Of a stretch of 64,000 nt of DNA, positions 52,963-60,153 are shown one piece after another. The position numbers were made by a program, and so were the translations under genes. The notes beneath the pieces are model-generated. The model made no database searches. It was not told where the DNA came from and saw nothing but the letters and a program-made list of their open reading frames with translations. The stretch's first letter is position 1; each line of letters starts with the position of its first letter. The DNA is from Azospirillum halopraeferens DSM 3675 (GTDB lineage Bacteria > Pseudomonadota > Alphaproteobacteria > Azospirillales > Azospirillaceae), in contig NZ_AUCF01000017.1 of NCBI RefSeq assembly GCF_000429625.1, forward strand, positions 84,206 through 148,205. The letters run 5' to 3'.

Positions 52963-52986
52963 ATCCAATTGTCTATTGGATCCAAT
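52963..52986. promoter_or_regulatory. GntR operator: overlapping ATTGGAT palindromes
   Basis: ATCCAAT-TGTCT-ATTGGAT (52963-52981) has perfect seven-base arms, and the right arm is shared with a perfect twelve-base palindrome ATTGGATCCAAT (52975-52986). The AT-rich block lies eight bases from the GntR start and 48 bases from the BenE start, so one bound regulator could control both promoters. Confidence 0.7.
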
Positions 52987-53033
52987 TATGCCACGGTGAA
53001 TCGCCATTGTCACCTGCCCAAAGCCGTTCCCCG

Positions 53034-54245
53034 ATGACCCATTCCCCTTCTTCAGCACCGCCGCTCACGGTTTCGTCGGCGATCCAGCCCGTAACCGCCG
53101 GACTTCTGGCGGCGGCCGTCGGCTTCGCCGGCGCGTTCGCCATTGTGCTTCAAGGTCTGGCCGGCGTCGGCGCAACACCGGCCGAGGCGGCTTCGGGTCT
53201 GCTGGTTCTGTGCGTCGGACAAGGCGCTCTGGCCATTGTGCTCGGCCTGCGCCACCGACAACCCCTCAGCATTGCCTGGTCAACGCCGGGTGCCGCCTTG
53301 CTGATGGGGGCGGGCGTGCCCGATGGCGGTTTTGGTGTCGCCGTCACAGCCTTTCTGATCACCGGTCTTCTGATCGTGATTGCCGGGCTATGGCGTCCTC
53401 TCGGTCGGGCTGTCGCCGCCATCCCCCTGTCGCTGGCCAGCGCGATGCTCGCCGGCATCCTGATGGAACTGTGCCTCGCGCCGGTCCATGCCGTTGCTCA
53501 ACTGCCGGCCCTGGCATTGCCGATCATCCTCGCCTGGGTGCTCGCCTGGTGTCTGGTCCGCCGGTATGCGGTGGTGATCGCCGTTCTCGTGGCGAGCGTG
53601 ATCGTCACGGCCACGACCACCATCCCGGCCGATGCGTTCGACCTTCTGAGACCGAAGCTGATCTTCATCCGGCCCGTGTTCGATCTCCTGCCGGCGATCG
53701 GCATCGCCATTCCGCTGTTCATCGTCACGATGGCTTCGCAGAACGTGCCCGGTGTCGCCGTTCTGAGAACAAGCGGCTACGATACGCCGGTCGATGAAGT
53801 GTTCGTGTCGACGGGATTGGGCAGTGTCGCCACGGCCGTGTTCGGAGGTCACGCCCTCAACCTGTCCGCCATCACCGCCGCCCTCTGCGCAGGGCCGGAG
53901 GCGGGAGCCGATCCGAATCGCCGCTATCTGGCAAGCGTCGCAGCAGGAGTCGCCTATCTCGTGCTGGGACCGTTGGCCGGCTTCGCGGCGGCTTTCATCG
54001 CCGCGTCTCCCCCCTTGCTCATCCAGGCGGTGGCCGGATTGGCTCTGCTGTCCAGCCTGGCGGCGTCGCTGACAACGGCTCTCGAAAGGGAATCGCACCG
54101 ACTGGCGGCGCTCATCACCTTCATCACGGCGGCGTCCGGCATATCATTTCTCGGCGTCGGTGCGGCATTCTGGGGTCTGTTGGCCGGTGCCCTTCCGCTG
54201 CTTCTTGAAAGGGGCATCGACGCCATGAAACGAAAAGCATCCTGA
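53034..54245 (+). CDS. benE: BenE-family (benzoate/H+ symporter type) transporter
   Basis: The 403-residue integral membrane protein has about twelve hydrophobic helices and BenE-family sequence: GLLAAAVGFAGAFAIVLQGLAGVGATPAEAASGLLVLCVGQG, RQPLSIAWSTPGAALLMGAG, IVTMASQNVPGVAVLRTSGYDTP and FGGHALNLSAITAALCAGPEAG. The family imports benzoate and possibly related acids with protons. No aromatic-degradation genes lie in the window, so the substrate is uncertain. GC content is a little lower than in the flanking genes. It is divergent from the GntR regulator. Confidence 0.9.
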   Translation: MTHSPSSAPPLTVSSAIQPVTAGLLAAAVGFAGAFAIVLQGLAGVGATPAEAASGLLVLCVGQGALAIVLGLRHRQPLSIAWSTPGAALLMGAGVPDGGFGVAVTAFLITGLLIVIAGLWRPLGRAVAAIPLSLASAMLAGILMELCLAPVHAVAQLPALALPIILAWVLAWCLVRRYAVVIAVLVASVIVTATTTIPADAFDLLRPKLIFIRPVFDLLPAIGIAIPLFIVTMASQNVPGVAVLRTSGYDTPVDEVFVSTGLGSVATAVFGGHALNLSAITAALCAGPEAGADPNRRYLASVAAGVAYLVLGPLAGFAAAFIAASPPLLIQAVAGLALLSSLAASLTTALERESHRLAALITFITAASGISFLGVGAAFWGLLAGALPLLLERGIDAMKRKAS

Positions 54246-54362
54246 GGCTTGAGCGCGCAATTCCGTCGGCACGGACGCTGTGGCGTGATCGGCGTCGGCG
54301 GAACGGCGTGACGGCTGCGACAGCCTTCCGTTGGCCGGTGATGGGGACTCGCACCTCCGGTT

Positions 54363-54377
54363 TGTTATGATATAACA
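54363..54377 (+). promoter_or_regulatory. Zur-like operator before two small genes
   Basis: TGTTAT-GAT-ATAACA is a six-base inverted repeat with a three-base centre. It shares the TGTTAT/ATAACA half-sites of the perfect Zur box at 25500-25521, though the spacing differs. It lies 33 bases before the ATG at 54410, where a repressor would block transcription. The remainder of the 164-base gap after benE shows nothing else. Confidence 0.6.
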
Positions 54378-54409
54378 TAGCGAATCACCTGAACGAGGCA
54401 GCGACGACC

Positions 54410-54658
54410 ATGACGAACGCAACGGCCGGCTCTCCCCCGCCCGAACACCCGGGGGCGGCTCTCGACCTGATTCGCGGGGTGTGGAGCGAGGCCGACGCGG
54501 GCGGACTGCCCGACCATATCGTGGCCCGGGCCATGATGATCGAGGCGGTGGACCGGCTGGCCGGGCTGCACGGGCCGGAGGTGACGGCCAGCCTGCTCGA
54601 CCGCCTCGGCACGGAGGTTCTGCGCAGCGCCGACCGGGGTACCGGGCCGTTGCAATGA
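54410..54658 (+). CDS. unknown 82-residue protein, possibly Zur-controlled
   Basis: The product is soluble, acidic and helical: ALDLIRGVWSEADAGGLPDHIVARAMMIEAVDRLAGLHGPEVTASLLDRLGTEVLRS. I do not recognise a named family. It has no cysteines and a few histidines. ATG 54410 follows AACGAGGCAGCGACGACC, a fair ribosome site. It overlaps the next small gene by four bases, so the two form an operon behind the Zur-like box. The coupling and box suggest a function in metal limitation; that is inference only. Confidence 0.6.
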   Translation: MTNATAGSPPPEHPGAALDLIRGVWSEADAGGLPDHIVARAMMIEAVDRLAGLHGPEVTASLLDRLGTEVLRSADRGTGPLQ

Positions 54659-54996
54659 GCGGCGTCACCAACAACCGCATCGTCGGCGCCCGCTCCTGGC
54701 GCGAAGCGCGGCGGGTGCTGCTGCACCCCCGCTTCTTCGACGGATTCCGCGATGCCCTGGATGGCCTGCCGTTCAAGTACCGGGAGCTGGACGGCTGGCC
54801 GTTGCTGGACCAGCACCGCTACGAAAACGGCCGCGAGCTGGCCATCGAGTGCCGCTGCGGCGGCATCGCCGTGCGCTGGACCGACCGGACGCGCATCCCG
54901 CGGGAGCTGAAGGCGCTGGTGGTGGCACGCGCCCGCTCCCGCTGCGCCGGGACGCCCGCACCCTACCGGCCGTCCGCCGCCGTCTCCGGCACATAG
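54655..54996 (+). CDS. unknown 113-residue protein, operon partner of the above
   Basis: The protein reads NNRIVGARSWREARRVLLHPRFFDGFRDALDGLPFKYRELDGWPLLDQHRYENGRELAIECRCGGIAVRWTDRTRIPRELKALVVARARSRC. I do not recognise the family. It has a central ECRCGG and a late Cys that could bind a metal. ATG 54655 overlaps the stop of the 82-residue gene. Its 3' end overlaps the last codons of a convergent small reading frame. It is probably a real gene because it is in frame, translationally coupled, and has a compact domain-like composition. Confidence 0.6.
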   Translation: MSGVTNNRIVGARSWREARRVLLHPRFFDGFRDALDGLPFKYRELDGWPLLDQHRYENGRELAIECRCGGIAVRWTDRTRIPRELKALVVARARSRCAGTPAPYRPSAAVSGT

Positions 54997-55169
54997 ATCA
55001 GGCGGCCGTCCGGCAGCCGGTAGGCGACGCCGGCCCTGGTCCCCTGCCCTTCACCGATGGCACCGTTCGATTCATAGCGGGTGAGGTCGCGGCCGTCCTT
55101 GACGGTGATGCGCATGTCCGCCTCGCCGGGGTTCTCCACCGGCATCCGGACCCGCTGCGCCAGCAGCTC
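54963..55169 (-). pseudogene. fragment of an unknown protein (C-terminal 68 codons)
   Basis: An open frame on the minus strand begins directly after an in-frame stop (TAA near 55172-55170) and encodes RVRMPVENPGEADMRITVKDGRDLTRYESNGAIGEGQGTRAGVAYRLPDGRLIYVPETAADGR. The tail (AYRLPDGRLIYVPE) looks like genuine protein rather than random sequence. ATG codons at 55145 or 55115 could start a short gene. Its end overlaps the preceding convergent gene by 34 bases. I read it as the remnant of a longer gene; a small intact gene is possible. Confidence 0.35.
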
Positions 55170-55299
55170 TTATCGGTTGCAAAAACCTGGAATCAGGGAC
55201 TGATGGCCGACGATTAGTAGAAATCCGTAGCAATTCCTTTCTTGCTGCGAACCCGAAAATATCGCTATCGGGATATGCACGACTCTCTAAAAGGGGTAG

Positions 55300-58200
55300 A
55301 TGATGGCGGGCGCTATCACGGATTGGCGCAATCGGCTGGCCGGGGACGGCGATGCGAACCGCTTTCCCTCTGATCGCGTCGAGGATGTCGCGACAGCAGG
55401 GCCGTTCCCCGGGCCGGTCACCCTGCGGACCGCCGATCCCGCGGCTAACGACGGCCGGCTGGAGATCGCCTTCATCGATCCCGCGGTCGCCGGGTGGACG
55501 GCCCTGGTCGAGGGTGTCCGGCCGGGGGTCGAGGTCGTGCTGCTGTCCGCGTCCGGCGACGGCATGACGCAGATCGCCGGGTATCTCGCGCTGCGCGGCG
55601 GGGTCGACGCCATCCATGTGATGAGCCACGGATCGACCGGGCGCCTGGCACTGGGCACAGCCAGCCTCGACCTGGCGGCGCTCGGCCGATACGACGAGGA
55701 ACTCGGCGCCATCCGGGCGGCGTTGAGCGAACGCGGCGACCTGTTGATCTACTCCTGCGATACGGGCGCCGGAGCGGTCGGTGAAGCGTTCGTGATCGCC
55801 CTCGCCACGGCAACCGGTTCGGACGTGGCCGCCTCCGCCAATCCCACGGGCGCCTCGGTTCTGGGTGGCGACTGGGTGCTGGAAACGACGGTCGGCGCCA
55901 TCGAGACCACCGGTGTGCTGTCAGCCGGAGCCGAGAGCCGGTTCGGCCATCTGCTGGCCGCACCGGTCAACACCGCAAATCCCGCCATCTCCGGCACGGC
56001 GACCGTCGGCAACGCGCTGAGCGCAACAACCGGCACCTGGACCGACCCGGACGGCGATCCGCTGAGTTTCACCTACCAATGGTACCGGGCCGCCGACAGC
56101 AACGGCACCGATGAGTCCATGATCAGCGGCGCCACATCCACCTCCTACACGCTGACCACCGCGGATGCCCACAAATACCTGCGCGTGAGGGTCACTGCAA
56201 ACGACGGTAACGGTCCCACGCAGACGGCCAGTTCGGCACGCACGCAGGTCATCAATTCGCCGCCGGTCAACACCGCGGTGCCGGGGGTCAGCGGCACGGC
56301 GACGGTCGGCAACGCGTTGGTCGCAACCACCGGCACGTGGAGCGACGCCGACAACGATAGCCGGACCTTCACATACCAATGGTACCGGGCCGACGACAGC
56401 GCGGGGACCGGCGACACGATCATCGCCGGCGCCACGTCCGTCAGCTACACGCTGACCACGTCGGACGCCCACAAATTCATGCGCGTGGAGGTCACCGCCA
56501 ACGACAACAAAGGCGGCGTCGTGGCCGCAACCTCGACGCGCACGGCGGTTGCCAACTCTTTACCGGTCAACAGCGTAGCGCCGAGCGTCTCCGGCACGGC
56601 GACCGTCGGCAATGCGCTGACCGCGTCCAACGGCACCTGGAATGACGCCGACGGCGACGGCCGCACCTTCACCTACCAATGGTACCGCGCCAACGATACC
56701 GCGGGAACCGGCACCGCCCAGATCAGCAATGCCACGTCCAGCAGCTACACACTGACGACCGCGGACGCCCACAAGTTCCTGCGCGTGGTGGTCACCGCCA
56801 ACGACGGCAACGGCGGCACGCAGACCGCGGCCTCGTCGCTCGTGCAGGTCACCAACTCGGTACCGACCAACAGCGCCGCACCGACAATCACCGGCACGGC
56901 GACCGTCGGCAACACGCTGAGCGCAACCAGCGGCACCTGGAGCGACGCCGACGGCGACACGCTGACCTACACCTACCAATGGTACCGCGCCGACAACACC
57001 GCCGGCGGCAACGAGGCGGCGATCAGCGGCGCCACCAACAGCAGCTATACGACGGGTGCCGGTGACCTTATCAAATTCATCCGCGTGGCGGTGACCGTCA
57101 GCGACGGCAGAGGCGGCACACAGACCGCCAGCACCACCCGCACCAGGGTAACGGCGCCCAACAACGCACCGGTCAACAGCATCGTGCCGAGCATCTCCGG
57201 CACGGCAACCGTCGGCAACGCGCTGAACGCAACCGACGGCACCTGGAGCGACCCCGACGGCGACCCCCTGACCTACACCTACCAATGGTACCGGGCCGAC
57301 GACAGCGCGGGGACCGGCGACACGATCATCACCGGCGCCACGTCCGCCAGCTACACCCTGACCACGTCGGACGCCCACAAGTTCCTGCGCGTGGAGGTCA
57401 CCGCCGACGACAACAACGGCGGCGCGCCGACCGCCAGCTCGACGCGCACGCTGATCACCAACTCGGCGCCGGTCAACAGCGTGGTGCCGAGCGTCTCCGG
57501 CACGGCGACGGTTGGCAACGCGCTGAGCGCAACCACCGGCACGTGGAGCGATGCCGACGGCGACAGCCGCACCTTCACCTACCAGTGGTACCGGGCCAGC
57601 GACAGCGCGGGGACCGGCGAATCCATGATCAGCGGCGCCACGTCCGCCGGCTACACCCTGACCACCGCGGATGCCCACCGGTTCCTGCGCGTGGTGGTCA
57701 CGGCCGACGACAGCAACGGCGGCACGCAGTCCGCGTCCTCGGCGCGCACGCAGGTCACCAACTCGGCACCGACCAACAGCGTGGCGCCGACGGTGACCGG
57801 CACGGCCAACGTCGGCGCCACGCTGAGCGCAACCAGCGGCACCTGGAGCGACGCCGACGGCGACACGCTGACCTACACCTACCAATGGTATCGCGCCGAC
57901 AACACCGCCGGCGGCAACGAGACGGCGATCAGCGGCGCCACCAACAGCAGCTACACGCTGACCCAGGCCGACCAGTCGAAGTACGTCCGCGTGGTGGTCA
58001 CCGCCAACGACAGCAACGGCAGCTCGACGCAGACCGCGACGTCCACGCGCATGCAGGCGCTCGACGCGACACCGCCGACCATCACCGGCGTGACCATCCC
58101 CGACAGCGCGGCGAAGATCGACGATGTGATCACCGCCACCATCACCGTGGCATCGGACAGCGACACCTACTCGCTGCAATCCGGCACCATCGCGGGCTTC

Positions 58201-60153
58201 GCGCTGGGCAATTTCACCAAGGTCAACGACACCACCTACACGGCCACCTTCACGGTCACCGCCGGCGGCACCGACGTGGCGGCCGGCGCCGACATCCCGG
58301 TCAACCTCGTGCTGGTCGACAGCTCCAGCAACGCCAACACCGCCTACACCACGCCCATCAGCCAGGCGGCTGATTCCATCGACGCGACCGCGCCGACCCT
58401 GTCCGTCTCCTCCCCCGCGGACGATGCCACCGGCGTGGCGATCGGCGCCAACATCGTGCTGACCTTCTCGGAGTCCGTGCAGGCCGGCACCGGCAGCATC
58501 GTGCTCAAGCGGGTGTCCGACAATGCGGTGGTCGAGACCTTCACGGTCGGCTCCGGCAACCGCGTCACCGTCTCCGGTAACCAGGTCACCCTCGATCCGA
58601 CCGCCGATCTGGCCCACGCCACCGCCTATTATCTGGAGATCGACACCGGCGCCATCGCCGACATGGCCGGCAACGGGTACGCCGGATTCAGCGGCAGCAC
58701 GCAACTGAACTTCACCACGGCACCGCCCCCGCCGCCGGACAATGGCCCGACGACGGTGACGACGCCCGTGATCGGCAGCCAGGTGACGGTGGTCGGTTCC
58801 ACCACGACCACCACCACCGTCGACGGTGCCGTCGTGGAGCAGCAGCGCCTCACCACCGGCAGCGGCACGGTGGTGGAGATCATCACGGTGCCGGTGGTGC
58901 CCGGCACCCGCACCGAAGAGAACACCAGCACCCCGCAGGCCGACATCCCCCTGGTCAGCGAGTCCGCGACCGGGCGGATCGTCCTGCAGGCCAGCGTCCC
59001 TGCCGGGGTCGGGCTGCGGGTGGAAGGGGTCACCGGGACGCTGGCCCCGGCCAACGCGCTGGCGGGCCTGATCCAGGCGATCGAGGCGCGCACGGCCGAC
59101 CGGCCGGAATCCCGCGGGGCGATGACCGGTGTGGGCCAGAGCTTCCTCGGCTCCCTGCCCGCCGACGCCGACCTCCTGGTGCGCACCATCGTCCCGACGG
59201 TGGCGGCGGGAACCGCGACGGTGGCGGGCAGCCTGCGCATCTCCGGTGACTCGCCGACCGGCGGCTCCGCCCGGGAGGCGCTGGTGATCGACGCCTCCGG
59301 CCTGCCGTCGGGCACGGTGATCGAACTGGACAACGTCTCCTTCGCCGCCGTCGTCGGCGCGGTGCGGGTCACCGGCGGTGCCGGGTCGCAGACCGTGGTC
59401 GGCGACGACCGGGCCCAGTACATCGTGCTGGGGGACGACGACGACACCCTGCGCGGCGGCGGCGGCAACGATTTCGTGGCCTCGGCCGAAGGCAACGACG
59501 TGCTGTTCGGCGACGACGGCAACGACACGGTGGCCGGCGGCGTCGGCAACGACGTGCTGTACGGCAACCGCGACAACGACCTGCTGTACGGCAACGCCGG
59601 CAACGACACGATCTTCGGCGGCCAGGACAGCGACACCGCGTTCGGCGGCATGGACAATGACGTGGTGTACGGCCAGCTCGGCTCCGACGTGCTCTACGGC
59701 AACAAGGGGGCGGACACGCTGTTCGGCGGCCAGGGCCATGACACCCTGTTCGGCGGCCAGGGCGACGACGTGCTCTACGGCGGCATGGGCAACGACGTGC
59801 TGGACGGCAACCAGGGAGCGGACACCCTGTGGGGCGGCGCCGGGGCCGACCGGTTCGTCATCCGCCACCCCGCGGAAGGCGGCGACGTGATCGCCGACTT
59901 CGAGACCGGGGTCGACCACATCGTCATCGTCGGCCCCAACTTCGGCAACATCGCGACGGGCGTCCTGTCGGCGCAGCACTTCGCGCTGGACAACCCGCTG
60001 TCGGCCAACGCCTCCTTCGTCTTCAACACCACGACCGGCGTGCTGTCCTTCGATGCGGACGGCACCGGTTCGGGGGCGGCGGTGGCGATTGCCACCCTCA
60101 ACGTGCGCACGCTGAGCCACACCGACATCCTGGTCGTCGGGGCCGGCGGGTGA
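55300..60153 (+). CDS. giant secreted DUF4347 / Ig-like repeat / RTX protein (adhesin-like)
   Basis: The 1,617-residue protein starts after AAGGGGTAG. Residues about 49-215 are a DUF4347 domain (VEVVLLSASGDGMTQIAGYLALRGGVDAIHVMSHGSTGRLALG). Seven Ig-like repeats of exactly 100 residues follow (222-921), each with PVNS-PSVSGTATVGNALSAT-GTWSDADGD-TYTYQWYR-TSYTLTTADAHKFLRVVVTA. A Big_5/SbsA-like unit lies at about 1028-1140 (ATGVAIGANIVLTFSESV). RTX nonapeptides occupy about 1385-1525 (GNDVLFGDDGNDTVAGG), and the end reads DRFVIRHPAEGGDVIADFETGVDHI. There is no signal peptide; RTX proteins of this kind leave by a type I system, which is not encoded nearby. Its stop overlaps the glycosyltransferase start. 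Confidence 0.9.
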   Translation: MMAGAITDWRNRLAGDGDANRFPSDRVEDVATAGPFPGPVTLRTADPAANDGRLEIAFIDPAVAGWTALVEGVRPGVEVVLLSASGDGMTQIAGYLALRGGVDAIHVMSHGSTGRLALGTASLDLAALGRYDEELGAIRAALSERGDLLIYSCDTGAGAVGEAFVIALATATGSDVAASANPTGASVLGGDWVLETTVGAIETTGVLSAGAESRFGHLLAAPVNTANPAISGTATVGNALSATTGTWTDPDGDPLSFTYQWYRAADSNGTDESMISGATSTSYTLTTADAHKYLRVRVTANDGNGPTQTASSARTQVINSPPVNTAVPGVSGTATVGNALVATTGTWSDADNDSRTFTYQWYRADDSAGTGDTIIAGATSVSYTLTTSDAHKFMRVEVTANDNKGGVVAATSTRTAVANSLPVNSVAPSVSGTATVGNALTASNGTWNDADGDGRTFTYQWYRANDTAGTGTAQISNATSSSYTLTTADAHKFLRVVVTANDGNGGTQTAASSLVQVTNSVPTNSAAPTITGTATVGNTLSATSGTWSDADGDTLTYTYQWYRADNTAGGNEAAISGATNSSYTTGAGDLIKFIRVAVTVSDGRGGTQTASTTRTRVTAPNNAPVNSIVPSISGTATVGNALNATDGTWSDPDGDPLTYTYQWYRADDSAGTGDTIITGATSASYTLTTSDAHKFLRVEVTADDNNGGAPTASSTRTLITNSAPVNSVVPSVSGTATVGNALSATTGTWSDADGDSRTFTYQWYRASDSAGTGESMISGATSAGYTLTTADAHRFLRVVVTADDSNGGTQSASSARTQVTNSAPTNSVAPTVTGTANVGATLSATSGTWSDADGDTLTYTYQWYRADNTAGGNETAISGATNSSYTLTQADQSKYVRVVVTANDSNGSSTQTATSTRMQALDATPPTITGVTIPDSAAKIDDVITATITVASDSDTYSLQSGTIAGFALGNFTKVNDTTYTATFTVTAGGTDVAAGADIPVNLVLVDSSSNANTAYTTPISQAADSIDATAPTLSVSSPADDATGVAIGANIVLTFSESVQAGTGSIVLKRVSDNAVVETFTVGSGNRVTVSGNQVTLDPTADLAHATAYYLEIDTGAIADMAGNGYAGFSGSTQLNFTTAPPPPPDNGPTTVTTPVIGSQVTVVGSTTTTTTVDGAVVEQQRLTTGSGTVVEIITVPVVPGTRTEENTSTPQADIPLVSESATGRIVLQASVPAGVGLRVEGVTGTLAPANALAGLIQAIEARTADRPESRGAMTGVGQSFLGSLPADADLLVRTIVPTVAAGTATVAGSLRISGDSPTGGSAREALVIDASGLPSGTVIELDNVSFAAVVGAVRVTGGAGSQTVVGDDRAQYIVLGDDDDTLRGGGGNDFVASAEGNDVLFGDDGNDTVAGGVGNDVLYGNRDNDLLYGNAGNDTIFGGQDSDTAFGGMDNDVVYGQLGSDVLYGNKGADTLFGGQGHDTLFGGQGDDVLYGGMGNDVLDGNQGADTLWGGAGADRFVIRHPAEGGDVIADFETGVDHIVIVGPNFGNIATGVLSAQHFALDNPLSANASFVFNTTTGVLSFDADGTGSGAAVAIATLNVRTLSHTDILVVGAGG
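55963..58062 (+). repeat. seven 300-base in-frame tandem repeats with a 900-base superperiod
   Basis: The seven Ig-like repeats start at about 55963, 56263, 56563, 56863, 57166, 57466 and 57766. Repeats 2, 3, 4 match 5, 6, 7 respectively. The variable segments DDSAGTGDTII (2 and 5), DxAGTG (3 and 6) and DNTAGGNE with NSSYT (4 and 7) recur in the same order. This suggests the last three units arose by duplication of a three-unit block. Confidence 0.85.

Noticed and set aside
55963..58062. Regular 300-base periodicity that could suggest a CRISPR or satellite array
   Set aside because: The repeats are in frame, code for Ig-like domains and lie inside one gene. There is no short repeat/unique spacer structure.
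59450..59860. 27-base periodic GC-rich repeats
   Set aside because: They are the coding repeats of RTX nonapeptides (GGxGxDxLx), not an independent DNA element.
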